Source of the DNA: Halomonas urmiana
GTDB taxonomy: Bacteria; Pseudomonadota; Gammaproteobacteria; Pseudomonadales; Halomonadaceae
DNA length: 64,000 nt
Direction: 5' to 3'
Assembly (NCBI RefSeq): GCF_005780185.1
Contig: NZ_VBUI01000004.1
Coordinates: 62,001-126,000, forward strand
Under the pieces are notes generated by a model. That model had not been told where the DNA came from, searched no databases, and saw nothing but the letters and a program-made list of their open reading frames with translations. Of the stretch, positions 20,038 to 28,740 are shown in pieces; the first letter of the stretch is position 1; each line of letters starts with the position of its first letter. The position numbers and the translations under genes are program-made.

Positions 20038-20538
20038 ATGGATGACACCACCCTGATCAGCGACTACCGGCGCTGGCTGAGCTTTCAGCATCAGGCCCGG
20101 CTCGACCGCGAACACCAGGCGGCGAGTCAGCGCCTCGAGACGTCGAAGGTCTCCGCCACGCGCATGACCGACGCCTATCGCAGCATGGCCGAGAAGGGCG
20201 CCAGTGAGGGCGCCAGCTATCGCACCCTCTTCCTGCGCGATCACGGCGACACGGCACTGGCCTGCGAGGGCTGGCTGTTCGTGCGCCGCGTGCTGGCCGA
20301 AGGCGGGTCCACCCGAGTGCGCGCCACCCTGCTGACCACCTTCACCCTTGCCTCGGGGCGCCTCGAGCCCGGCAGCCAGCCGGCCGAAAAGCTCACCCTG
20401 GAGATCTTCGACCAGCTGAATATCGATCGCGGCATGAGCAGCGTGGTGCGCGTCGACCGCACCGATAGCGGTCGCGACACGCGCTTCATCACCCTGCTCG
20501 ACACCGTGCGAGGCGACCTGCGCCGCCATATGGTGTAG
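20038..20538 (+). CDS. Hypothetical protein
   Basis: I do not recognise this 166-residue protein. It is soluble and charged, with no signal peptide or membrane helix. The first ~60 residues look helical (Arg/Glu/Gln-rich), followed by a beta-rich middle with an FTLASGRLEPG turn. It has no cysteine-rich or nucleotide-binding motif. Codon use matches its neighbours. It is followed after 7 bp by another unrecognised gene and then the MFS gene, so the three probably form an operon. Confidence 0.7.
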   Translation: MDDTTLISDYRRWLSFQHQARLDREHQAASQRLETSKVSATRMTDAYRSMAEKGASEGASYRTLFLRDHGDTALACEGWLFVRRVLAEGGSTRVRATLLTTFTLASGRLEPGSQPAEKLTLEIFDQLNIDRGMSSVVRVDRTDSGRDTRFITLLDTVRGDLRRHMV

Positions 20539-20545
20539 TGCCGAC

Positions 20546-21073
20546 ATGATCAAGAAGCTGCTCGGCAAGACGCCCGTCAAGGTCTGGGTGATCAAGCAGA
20601 TCGACCAGGATGTGCTGCACCTCTGCGGCCAGGCCGAGCTGGATCACGATGCCAGGCGCACGCGGGTGCTCGCCGAGCTGGCACGCGGAGAATACCGGGG
20701 CCCGGTGTGCATGGCGGGTGGCGGCCTGGTCTTCAACGCGCGGCTGTTCGCGGCCCTGCCCCCCCTGGACGAGCTGACGCTCACCGACGACGGCCAGGCC
20801 TACTGGCAGGATCGCCGGTGGCGCGTCAGTCAGGTGCCCCAGCGCTGCTGGGGCTTTGATGGGCCGCTGATCGCGGAGCCGATCCGACACGTCGGTGGCT
20901 CGGGCCTGGTGAGCAGCGAGGATGTCTCGGGCATCCGCTCGCGCATCGACCGCGACACGCCTACGCCCCCCGGCACGGTCAGCTTCCGGGCCGACGACGA
21001 GCTCGAGACGCTCGATCCATTCGACACGCACGACTCTCCCCGAGCGGCGGAGCGACGCGGGAGGCACCATTAG
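20546..21073 (+). CDS. Hypothetical protein
   Basis: This 175-residue protein is also unrecognised. It opens with a basic MIKKLLGK, has no signal peptide, and its central part (residues 50-115) is rich in Gly and aromatic residues. The last ~50 residues are polar and probably disordered. An MFS gene begins at its stop codon. The overlap and 7-bp spacing to the preceding gene argue for translation as a unit; the function is unknown. Confidence 0.65.
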   Translation: MIKKLLGKTPVKVWVIKQIDQDVLHLCGQAELDHDARRTRVLAELARGEYRGPVCMAGGGLVFNARLFAALPPLDELTLTDDGQAYWQDRRWRVSQVPQRCWGFDGPLIAEPIRHVGGSGLVSSEDVSGIRSRIDRDTPTPPGTVSFRADDELETLDPFDTHDSPRAAERRGRHH

Positions 21074-22310
21074 ACCGCGGGGCCCCGGCGCCTCGCGGCT
21101 CGCTTCCCAGGAGCCCGATACCCGCCGGCTGGCGCTGTTCGTCGGCCTGATGGTGCTGGTCGGGCTCAACCTGCGCCCGGCCCTCTCCACGCTGGCCCCG
21201 GTGCTCACGCGCATCCAGCAGGACACCGGGCTCTCGGCGCTGGCAATCGGGGCCCTAACCACCCTGCCGGTGCTCTGCCTGGGGATATTCGCCCCGCTGG
21301 CCCCCTGGCTCGCCAAGCGCTTCGGTCCCGAGAACACCCTGGCCGCCGCGCTGCTGCTGCTGGCCGGCGGCCTCTCGCTGCGCGGCGTGCCGGCCGTGCT
21401 CGCGTTGTTCGGCGGCACCCTGCTGGTGGGCGCCGCCATCGGCGTGGCCGGCACCCTGCTGCCGGCGCTGGTCAAGCGCGAGCTACCGGCCGGGGCCGAC
21501 CTGATGACCGGCGTCTATACCATGGCACTGTGTCTGGGCGGCGCCCTGGGGGCGGGGCTCAGCGTGCCGCTGGCCGATCGACTGGGGAGCTGGTCGACGG
21601 GGCTCGCCAGCTGGGCACTGCTGGCGGTGGCCGCCCTGGTGGCCTGGCGGCTCTTGATGCCACGCCATGACGCCGCCACGGCCGCCCCCGACACCGGTGG
21701 CTCCCTTCGCGAGCTGCTCGGCCAGCCACTCGCCTGGCAGGTGATGCTGTTCATGGGCAGCCAGTCGTCGCTCGCCTATATCGTCTTCGGCTGGCTGCCC
21801 ACCCTGCTGATGGCCCGCGGCTACAGCGAGGGCGAGGCCGGCTGGATGATGGGCGCCTCGGTGATGGTGCAGCTGCTCTCGGCCCTGTCGGCGCCCTGGC
21901 TGGCTCGCCTGGGACGCGACCAGCGCCCTGCCTTGCTGATCGTGCTGGCCATGGTCGCCGGCGGCTTCTGGCTGCTGCTCCAGGCGCCTGCCGTGTGGCG
22001 CTGGCCCGGCGCCGTGCTGCTCGGCCTCGGCCAGGGCGGCGGCTTCAGCCTCGCGCTCACGCTGATCGTGCTGCGTACCGCCACCTCGCGCCTGGCCGGC
22101 AAGCTCTCCGGGCTGGTCCAGGGCGGCGGTTACACCCTGGCCGCCCTGGGTCCGCTGGCGATCGGCGTGATGTTGCAGTTCGATGTGGGGCTGACCGCCC
22201 TGACCCGCGTGCTGCTGGGCATCGTCACCGTCAGCATGGGCTTCGCCCTGTTCGCCGGGCGCAACCGCCGCCTGGAGGTCGACGACGCGGGACGGCTGCG
22301 CACCCGCTAG
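21069..22310 (+). CDS. MFS transporter, CynX/NimT-like
   Basis: This inner-membrane secondary transporter has about twelve helices. The opening [18 protein letters not shown] and the early R-P pair are typical of the CynX/YeaN (cyanate/nitroimidazole) branch of the major facilitator superfamily; the substrate cannot be read from sequence. The start is uncertain. The only in-frame ATG is at 20922, deep inside the previous gene. No ATG, GTG or TTG lies between it and the first helix. ATT at 21069, with GGGAGG four bases upstream and overlapping the previous stop, is the best local candidate and gives about 413 residues. Confidence 0.8.
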   Translation: MRPRGPGASRLASQEPDTRRLALFVGLMVLVGLNLRPALSTLAPVLTRIQQDTGLSALAIGALTTLPVLCLGIFAPLAPWLAKRFGPENTLAAALLLLAGGLSLRGVPAVLALFGGTLLVGAAIGVAGTLLPALVKRELPAGADLMTGVYTMALCLGGALGAGLSVPLADRLGSWSTGLASWALLAVAALVAWRLLMPRHDAATAAPDTGGSLRELLGQPLAWQVMLFMGSQSSLAYIVFGWLPTLLMARGYSEGEAGWMMGASVMVQLLSALSAPWLARLGRDQRPALLIVLAMVAGGFWLLLQAPAVWRWPGAVLLGLGQGGGFSLALTLIVLRTATSRLAGKLSGLVQGGGYTLAALGPLAIGVMLQFDVGLTALTRVLLGIVTVSMGFALFAGRNRRLEVDDAGRLRTR

Positions 22311-22341
22311 ACTCCAGCCGAGAGACGGGAGGAGCGCGCGG

Positions 22342-23058
22342 ATGGCGAACGACAGGGACGTGGTGTTGACGACCCGGGGGCTGACCCGACACTACCGCAT
22401 GGGCGAGGTCACCATCCAGGCGCTGCGCGGCGTCGACCTCGACCTGCATCGTGGCGAACTCATCGTGATGCTCGGCGCCTCGGGTTCCGGCAAGTCGACC
22501 CTGCTCAATATCCTCGGCGGCCTGGATCGCGCCTCGTCCGGCACCGTCCACTACGGCGACGACGACCTGACCCACGCCTCCCAGCGCCGGTTGACGGCCT
22601 ACCGGCGCCACCACGTGGGCTTCGTGTTCCAGTTCTACAACCTGATCGCCAGCCTCACCGCCCGCGAGAACGTCGCGATGGTCACCGACATCAGCCGTGA
22701 CCCGCTGACGCCCGAATCGGCCCTCTCCCGGGTCGGCCTCGAGGACCGCCTCGACCACTTCCCGTCCCAGCTCTCCGGCGGCGAACAGCAGCGGGTGGCC
22801 ATCGCCCGAGCGATCGCCAAGCGCCCCTCACTGCTGCTCTGCGACGAGCCGACCGGCGCGCTGGACTCGCACACCGGCATCCGGGTGCTCGAGGTGATCG
22901 AGACCCTCAATCGCGAGTCCGACACCACCATGGCGATCATCACCCACAACGCGGTGATAGGCGAGATGGCCGACCGGGTGGTGCACCTGCGCGACGGCCG
23001 CGTGGAGGGCATCACGGTGCCGACCCGGCGTCGCCACGCCGCGCAGCTTCAGTGGTGA
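22342..23058 (+). CDS. ABC transporter ATP-binding protein, MacB/LolD type
   Basis: The 238-residue ATPase has Walker [10 protein letters not shown] (about residue 45), a Q-loop, signature LSGGEQQR, Walker [14 protein letters not shown] and an H-loop in ITHN. The [18 protein letters not shown] stretch is the hallmark of ATPases that pair with FtsX-type permeases. The permease gene starts 4 bp downstream and the membrane-fusion gene follows, giving a mechanotransmission-type export system. Confidence 0.92.
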   Translation: MANDRDVVLTTRGLTRHYRMGEVTIQALRGVDLDLHRGELIVMLGASGSGKSTLLNILGGLDRASSGTVHYGDDDLTHASQRRLTAYRRHHVGFVFQFYNLIASLTARENVAMVTDISRDPLTPESALSRVGLEDRLDHFPSQLSGGEQQRVAIARAIAKRPSLLLCDEPTGALDSHTGIRVLEVIETLNRESDTTMAIITHNAVIGEMADRVVHLRDGRVEGITVPTRRRHAAQLQW

Positions 23059-23062
23059 GCCC

Positions 23063-25426
23063 ATGAGGGCCCTGCGGCGCAAGCAGCTGCGCGACCTCGG
23101 ACGGCTGAAGGGGCAGGCGCTGGCCATCGCCGTGGTGATCGGCGGCGGGGTGATGACGCTGATCCTCGCGGTGACGATGCTCGACGCCCTGACCCGGGCC
23201 CAGGCCCGCTTCTATGCCAGTCACCACTTCGCCGAGGTATTCGCCGACGTCACCCGCGCCCCGCAGAGCCTCGTCGAGCGCCTGCAGCGCCTGCCCGGCG
23301 TCAACCTCATCGAGGCCCGGGTGGGCGCCCCGGTGCGCCTGACGGTGCCCGACTTCACCGACCCGGTGCGCGGCCAGCTGGTGTCGATTCCCGACGGCCG
23401 CCAACCGACTCTCAACCGCCTGCACCTGCTGGCCGGCCAGCTGCCCACGGCCGGGCGCGAGCATCAGGTGGTGGCAAGCGACGCCTTCGCCGCGGCCCAC
23501 GGGCTCGTCCCAGGCGACCACGTCGAGGCGATCATCGATGGCCGCCGCACCCGCCTGACGCTGAGCGGCATCGCCCTGAGCCCCGAGTTCCTCTACCAGG
23601 CCGGCCCCACCGACCTGGTCCCCGACTACCGGCGCTACGCCATCCTCTGGATGAACGAGACGGCGCTGGCAGACGCTTACGGCATGGAGGGGGCCTTCAA
23701 CCAGCTCTCGCTGACCCTGCAGGCGGGGGTCGACCGGGAGGGCGTCATCGACGCCCTGGACCTGGCCCTCGCCCGCTACGGCGGGACCGGCGCCCGTACT
23801 CGACACGACCAGCCGTCGCATCGCTTCCTCGAGGAGGAGCTCGATCAGCAGCGTGCCCAGGCCACGATCCTGCCCAGCGTCTTCCTGCTGGTCTCGACCT
23901 TCCTGCTCCACGTGGTGATGACCCGCCTGATCGGCACCCAGCGCCAGCAGATCGCGCTGCTCAAGGCCTTCGGCTATCGCGACGGCGAGCTGGCCCGTCA
24001 CTATGCCGGGCTCGCCCTGCTAATCGTACTGCTGGGCTGGGCGCTGGGGGTGGGACTCGGCGCCTGGAGTGCGCGCTGGATGGCCGGCCTGTATGCCGAG
24101 TATTTCCGCTTCCCCGAGATGCGCTTCCCGATCCCGCCCTGGGCGCTCGGCCTCTCGCTGCTGCTGGCCGGCCTGTCGGCGCTGGCCGGCACCGGGCGGG
24201 CAGTCTGGCAGGCGATCGGCGCGCCGCCCGCCGAGGCGATGCGTCCGCCGGCGCCCCAGCGCTTCCGGCGCACCTGGCTCGAGCGCTCGCCGCTGCGCCA
24301 TGCGCTTGGCAGTGAGGGGCGCATCGTGCTGCGCCACCTGGCCCGGCAGCCAGCCAAGACGGCCCTGTCGGTGACCGGCATCGCCCTCTCGGCGGGCCTG
24401 CTGATGATGGGCGCCTGGCAGCTCGCCGCGCTGGACCGGATGCTCGACCGCCAGTACCGGGAGATCCTGCGCATGGACATCGAGCTGACCTTCAACGACC
24501 CCACCCCACAACGGGCCCTGGGCGAGCTTCGCCACCTGCCCGGCGTGCTGGTCGTGGAGCCCTGGCGCCGCGTTCCCGCCACTCTGATCCACGGCCACCG
24601 CCGCTATCGCACCGCCCTGCTGGGCCTCGAGGCCACACCGCGCCTGCGACAGATCGTCGACGCGGCAGGCACCGCTCAACCGCTGCCCCCCGAGGGCCTG
24701 GTGCTGACCCGCTACCTCGGCGAGTGGCTGGGGGTCGAGGTCGGCGAAGCCCTGGAGGTCGCAATCATGGAGGGCCATCGCCGCCGAGCATCGCTGCCCG
24801 TGGCCGCCCTGGTCGACGAACCGGTCGGGGTCGGCGCCTACCTGCGTCGTGAACGGCTCAATCGTCTGATGCGCGAGGGCCCCGCCATCGGCGGGGCCTG
24901 GCTGCTGATCGATGCCGCCCACCGTGATGAACTGATCGCGGCCCTGGACGAACTGCCGGCGGTGGCGGGCATCGGGTTGATGGACGAGGCCGAGCGCGAC
25001 GTGCGCCGCTATCTGGATGAGACCCTGCAGGTCTTCGCCCTGGTGTTCGTGACCCTGGCCGGCTCGATCGCCTTCGGGGTGATCTATAACAACGCCCGGA
25101 TCAGCTTCGCCGAGCGCGCCCGGGAGCTGGCCACCCTGCTGGTGCTGGGCTACACCCGAGCCGAGGTCTCGCGCATCCTGCTCGGTGAGATCATTCTGCT
25201 GGGGGGGCTGGCCATCCTGCCCGGCTGGGCCGTCGGCGCGGGTTTCTGCGCCTTGCTCAGCGAGGCCTTCAGCAGCGAGCTGTTTCGTATTCCGCTGATC
25301 TTCACGCCGCGCATCTTCGGCCTCTCGGCCCTCGGCGTGATCTCGGCCTCTGCGCTGGTGGGGCTGCTGATGCTCCGCCGTCTCTGGCGCCTGGACCAGG
25401 TCGCCGTGCTCAAGGCGCCGGAATGA
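23063..25426 (+). CDS. ABC transporter permease with two FtsX domains
   Basis: This 787-residue permease has an N-terminal helix (about 18-40), a large periplasmic domain (about 45-265), then three helices of a first FtsX domain (about 270-385). The layout repeats: a helix near 430, a periplasmic domain and three C-terminal helices. Such duplicated FtsX proteins work with one ATPase dimer. The adjacent HlyD adaptor argues for export of a lipid-like or amphipathic substrate to the outer membrane; that is inference. No outer-membrane TolC-type gene is nearby. Confidence 0.88.
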   Translation: MRALRRKQLRDLGRLKGQALAIAVVIGGGVMTLILAVTMLDALTRAQARFYASHHFAEVFADVTRAPQSLVERLQRLPGVNLIEARVGAPVRLTVPDFTDPVRGQLVSIPDGRQPTLNRLHLLAGQLPTAGREHQVVASDAFAAAHGLVPGDHVEAIIDGRRTRLTLSGIALSPEFLYQAGPTDLVPDYRRYAILWMNETALADAYGMEGAFNQLSLTLQAGVDREGVIDALDLALARYGGTGARTRHDQPSHRFLEEELDQQRAQATILPSVFLLVSTFLLHVVMTRLIGTQRQQIALLKAFGYRDGELARHYAGLALLIVLLGWALGVGLGAWSARWMAGLYAEYFRFPEMRFPIPPWALGLSLLLAGLSALAGTGRAVWQAIGAPPAEAMRPPAPQRFRRTWLERSPLRHALGSEGRIVLRHLARQPAKTALSVTGIALSAGLLMMGAWQLAALDRMLDRQYREILRMDIELTFNDPTPQRALGELRHLPGVLVVEPWRRVPATLIHGHRRYRTALLGLEATPRLRQIVDAAGTAQPLPPEGLVLTRYLGEWLGVEVGEALEVAIMEGHRRRASLPVAALVDEPVGVGAYLRRERLNRLMREGPAIGGAWLLIDAAHRDELIAALDELPAVAGIGLMDEAERDVRRYLDETLQVFALVFVTLAGSIAFGVIYNNARISFAERARELATLLVLGYTRAEVSRILLGEIILLGGLAILPGWAVGAGFCALLSEAFSSELFRIPLIFTPRIFGLSALGVISASALVGLLMLRRLWRLDQVAVLKAPE

Positions 25427-25462
25427 GTCCGCGCGACATCATCGTTTGCCCTGGAGTCCGTC

Positions 25463-26683
25463 ATGTCTCGCGCCTCGCTCTTCAAGCTCTTCACCCCACG
25501 CCGCCTACTCTGGGCCCTGGCCACCCTCGCCGCGCTGGGTCTGCTGGTCTGGGCCCTGCGCCCGACCCCGGTGAGCGTAACCACCGCCACGGTGGCGCGA
25601 GCGCCCTTCGTGGACGCGGTCAACGAGGAGGGGCGCACCCGCCTTCGCGACACCTGGCACGTCACGGCGCCGATCACCGGCTACCTGCGTCGCGTGATGC
25701 TGGAGGTGGGCGACCGGGTCGACCAGGGCCAGGTGCTGTTTCGTCTCGAGCCGAGCCCGGCGCCCGCCCTGGACGCCCGCAGCCGCGAGCAGGCCGAGGA
25801 CGCCCTGCAGGCCGCCCGGGCCCGGCTCCACGCGGCCGAGGCCAACCTGGAAACGGCCCGGGCCGAGCGGCGCTTCGCCGAGGCCGAGTACCGGCGCTAC
25901 CGTCGACTTCACGAGCGCAACCTGGTCTCGACCGCCGATCTGGAGCATCGCGAGAGCCTGCGCGATCGCCAGCGCGCCCTGGAACGCGCCGCCGCCTCGA
26001 GCGTGGAAGCGGCGCGCTTCGAGGTGGAGAGCGCCCGGGCGGTGCTGGCGGTGACCAGCGGCCAGCGCAGCGGCAGCGATCAGCCGATGCTCGAGGTGGC
26101 CGCCCCGGTGGCGGGCGTGGTGCTCGAGCGCTTCCGCTGCTGCGAGGGGACGGTGGACGCCGGCCAACCTATCCTCGAGATCGGCCGCCTGGCGGACATG
26201 GAGATCCTCGTCGACCTGCTCTCCATGGATGCGGTGCGCCTGCGCCCGGGCATGGCGGTGCGCATCACCGGCTGGGGCGGCCCGACACTCGATGGCACGG
26301 TGCGACGCATCGAGCCCGCCGGCTTCACCCGCACCTCGGCACTGGGCGTCGACGAGCAGCGGGTGCCAGTGATCGTGGATTTCGCCCCGGATACCGATCC
26401 CGCCGCCCTAGGGCTCGGCAGCGGCTTCCGGGTCGAGGTGGACTTCCTGATTTGGCAGGACAACGACGTGCTGCAGGTGCCCACCAGCGCGCTGTTCCGC
26501 GACGATGGCCGCTGGGCGGTCTTCATCATCGAGGAGGGCCGCGCCCGGCTTCGCCACCTGGAGATCGGCCGCCAGAGCGGGCTTGCAAGCCAGGTCCTCG
26601 ATGGGCTCGACGCCGGGGAGCGTATCGTGACCCATCCGAGCGAGGCGCTCGTCGACGGCGCGCCGATCCGCGAGGACGCGTGA
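25463..26683 (+). CDS. HlyD/MacA-type periplasmic adaptor
   Basis: This is the membrane-fusion partner of the preceding ABC transporter. It has one N-terminal anchor helix (about 14-33). A lipoyl-like half-motif (ITGYLRRVMLEVGDRVDQGQVL, about 72-93) is followed by an alpha-hairpin coiled coil (about 105-205, rich in Ala/Arg/Glu). The second lipoyl half (VAAPVAGVVLERF) and beta-barrel domains end near 400. An unusual RCCEG cysteine pair lies at the return of the lipoyl domain. It has 406 residues and lies 36 bp after the permease. Confidence 0.88.
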   Translation: MSRASLFKLFTPRRLLWALATLAALGLLVWALRPTPVSVTTATVARAPFVDAVNEEGRTRLRDTWHVTAPITGYLRRVMLEVGDRVDQGQVLFRLEPSPAPALDARSREQAEDALQAARARLHAAEANLETARAERRFAEAEYRRYRRLHERNLVSTADLEHRESLRDRQRALERAAASSVEAARFEVESARAVLAVTSGQRSGSDQPMLEVAAPVAGVVLERFRCCEGTVDAGQPILEIGRLADMEILVDLLSMDAVRLRPGMAVRITGWGGPTLDGTVRRIEPAGFTRTSALGVDEQRVPVIVDFAPDTDPAALGLGSGFRVEVDFLIWQDNDVLQVPTSALFRDDGRWAVFIIEEGRARLRHLEIGRQSGLASQVLDGLDAGERIVTHPSEALVDGAPIREDA

Positions 26684-26692
26684 CGCCGAGGC

Positions 26693-26720
26693 TTGCCTGG
26701 CGCCACGCCGGCCGTATCAT
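26693..26720 (+). promoter_or_regulatory. Candidate sigma70 promoter for asparaginase
   Basis: TTGCCT (26693-26698) and TATCAT (26715-26720) are separated by 16 bp and end 34 bp before the asparaginase start codon. The 71-bp gap after the adaptor gene and this element suggest independent transcription. Confidence 0.45.
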
Positions 26721-26754
26721 GGGGCCCCGACCGCCCGACCCGCCAGGAGCCCCC

Positions 26755-27807
26755 ATGACCGCCGGACCCGACCTCGACGCCCCCGTACTGGTGATCTACA
26801 CCGGTGGCACCCTCGGCATGCTGCCAGGCCCTCGGGGACTGGCGCCGGGCCATGACATCGAGGCCCGCCTGCGGCGGGCACTGACCACCCTGCCCCCGGC
26901 CCGCCAGGCCAGCCTGCCCGCCTTCGAGGTACTCGAGACCGACCGCCCCATCGACTCCAGCAGCGCCACACCCGAGCACTGGCAGGCGCTGGCCGCGCGG
27001 GTCGCCGGCTGCCACCGCCGCCATGCCGGCATCGTCATCCTCCACGGCACCGATACCCTGGCCTGGACGGCCTCGAGCCTGGCCTTCCAGCTGCAGGGGA
27101 TCGATCGCCCGGTGATCCTCACCGGCGCCATGCACCCCCTGGAGGCCGAGGCCAGCGATGCCATCGCCAACGTCGAGGATGCCCTGCGCTTCGCCGTGAC
27201 GGCGCGCCTCAAGGAGGTGGCAATCTGCTTCGCCGGCAAGCTGCTGCGCGGCTGTCGCACCCGCAAGTGGCAGACCCGGGACGCCATGGCCTTCGCGAGC
27301 CCCAACCTGACGCCGCTCGGCGAGCGGGTCGACGAGGAGGTGGTGCTCTACCCCGGCCGCGGCCTGGCGGATCACCAGCGCGGCGCGCCGCGCTTTGAGT
27401 TGATCGACTATGCGCCGCTGGCGGCGGGTGGCGTGGTTCGCCTGGCGCTGTGGCCCGGCCTTCAGGCCTGGCAGGTCGAGGCCTGGCTCGACGACGAGCG
27501 GGTCAAGGGCGCGGTCCTGGAGGTGTGGGGCGGCGGCAACCTGCCGGACGACCCGGCGCTGATCGGGGCGCTGGCCCGGGCGAGCGGCGAAGGCAAGCTG
27601 CTGGCCGCCCTCAGCCAGTGTCCCTTTGGGCCGGTGGCCTTTGGCGGCTACGCCGCCGGCCAGGGGCTCAGTGATGCCGGCGTGCTCTCGGCCGAAGACA
27701 TGACCCCCGAGGCCACCTTCGCCAAGCTGGTCCACCTGCTGGCCCAGCCCCTCGAGGAGAGCGAACGACGGCGGCGCTTCCTCACGCCGCTGGTCGGCGA
27801 GCGTTGA
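26755..27807 (+). CDS. ansA: Type I (cytoplasmic) L-asparaginase
   Basis: The enzyme hydrolyses asparagine to aspartate and ammonia. The two catalytic threonine motifs are present: YTGGTLGM at residues 14-21 and HGTDTLAWTA near 98. A lysine-containing FAGKLLRG follows. There is no signal peptide, which with the 350-residue length points to the cytoplasmic AnsA form rather than the periplasmic type II. The ATG at 26755 has AGGAG seven bases upstream; the open frame extends far upstream but only as a shadow of the adaptor gene. Confidence 0.9.
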   Translation: MTAGPDLDAPVLVIYTGGTLGMLPGPRGLAPGHDIEARLRRALTTLPPARQASLPAFEVLETDRPIDSSSATPEHWQALAARVAGCHRRHAGIVILHGTDTLAWTASSLAFQLQGIDRPVILTGAMHPLEAEASDAIANVEDALRFAVTARLKEVAICFAGKLLRGCRTRKWQTRDAMAFASPNLTPLGERVDEEVVLYPGRGLADHQRGAPRFELIDYAPLAAGGVVRLALWPGLQAWQVEAWLDDERVKGAVLEVWGGGNLPDDPALIGALARASGEGKLLAALSQCPFGPVAFGGYAAGQGLSDAGVLSAEDMTPEATFAKLVHLLAQPLEESERRRRFLTPLVGER

Positions 27808-27878
27808 CGCGGGCCATGCACGCCGGCGCGTAAATCGCTAAGGTGGAAGAACCCTCACCGGTCAGCAGGAGTCAGTCC

Positions 27879-28115
27879 ATGGAACACCCCGACCATCCCT
27901 TCACCGAACTCTTCGAGCAGCTCGGCCTCGCCTCGGATCACGCGGCGATCAAGCGCTTCATCGATCGCCACGCGCCGATTCCCGAGGAGATTGCGCTGCC
28001 GGACGCGCCCTGCTGGAACGAGGGCCAGGCGGAGTTCCTGCGCGAGGCCCTTCAGGCAGACGCCGACTGGGCCGAGGTCGTCGATCACCTCGACGCCTCG
28101 CTGCGCAAGGGCTGA
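27879..28115 (+). CDS. DUF2789 family protein
   Basis: This small acidic protein of 78 residues matches the DUF2789 pattern from memory: an FxxLFxQLGLxSDxxAIxxFIxxH opening, then the DAPxW and AEFLREAL segments and a final WAEVVDxLDxxLR. The function is unknown; it is probably all-helical and soluble. The start is the ATG at 27879 with CAGGAG; an upstream ATG at 27843 lacks one. It stands alone between ansA and a strong terminator. Confidence 0.8.
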   Translation: MEHPDHPFTELFEQLGLASDHAAIKRFIDRHAPIPEEIALPDAPCWNEGQAEFLREALQADADWAEVVDHLDASLRKG

Positions 28116-28158
28116 GGCTCACGAGCCGAGATCACCGCCGAAGGCCAGGCCCCACACG

Positions 28159-28193
28159 ACGACGCCGCCCGTCACGATGACAGGCGGCGTCGT
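28159..28193. terminator. Bidirectional hairpin terminator
   Basis: An 11-bp perfect stem (28159-28169 with 28183-28193) has a nested GTCA/TGAC stem at its tip, followed by a TTGTT stretch on the plus strand. It lies between the convergent DUF2789 and SRPBCC genes. Confidence 0.7.
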
Positions 28194-28240
28194 TGTTCGG
28201 CCATCCATGGCGCGTGGGACCAGCACCTGCCGATGCAGCG

Positions 28241-28651
28241 CTAGAGCCGCGCCTCGACGCGCTCCAGGATCTGTCGGCTGACCTTGCCCACCAGGGGCCT
28301 CGCCGCCCGGTTGACGGCCTTCTCCAGCAGGCGATTGCGAATCGTGTAGGTCAGGGTCAGGGCCACCTCGGTCCCGTCCTCGACCGGGGTCAGACGATAG
28401 CAGCCCTGGTTGTGGACGCCGTCCAGGGACTCCCAGGCTAGCACCTCCGGCGCACGCGCCTCGGTGATGGCGACATCGAAGGTCCAGTCCATCCCCACCG
28501 CGTGCACGTGCCAGCGGTAGCGATCCTTGCCCAGCGGCTCGATCGCCTGGATCAGGTCGGAGTAGTCGGCGAAGTCCTCGACCCGCTCGAGCAGGGCGAA
28601 GACCCGCTCCGGGGATGCCTTGAGAATCGCACTGTGTTCGATGGTCGCCAT
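28241..28651 (-). CDS. SRPBCC (START/polyketide-cyclase-like) family protein
   Basis: This 136-residue protein has the fold pattern of the SRPBCC superfamily: SAILKASPERVFALLERVED at the N-terminus, a WTFDVAITEARAPEVLAWES central strand pair and a long C-terminal amphipathic helix. Members bind hydrophobic ligands such as lipids or quinones. No catalytic residue pattern is evident and the ligand is unknown. It lies 89 bp downstream of trhP on the same strand. Confidence 0.75.
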   Translation of the reverse strand: MATIEHSAILKASPERVFALLERVEDFADYSDLIQAIEPLGKDRYRWHVHAVGMDWTFDVAITEARAPEVLAWESLDGVHNQGCYRLTPVEDGTEVALTLTYTIRNRLLEKAVNRAARPLVGKVSRQILERVEARL

Positions 28652-28740
28652 GACGCTCCCTGTGTGACTGCCAACGGCTCGATCGCCAATCGTCCCCTAC
28701 CTTGTCGCCGACGGCCGGTGATGTCCAGCCGCGCGTGGAT

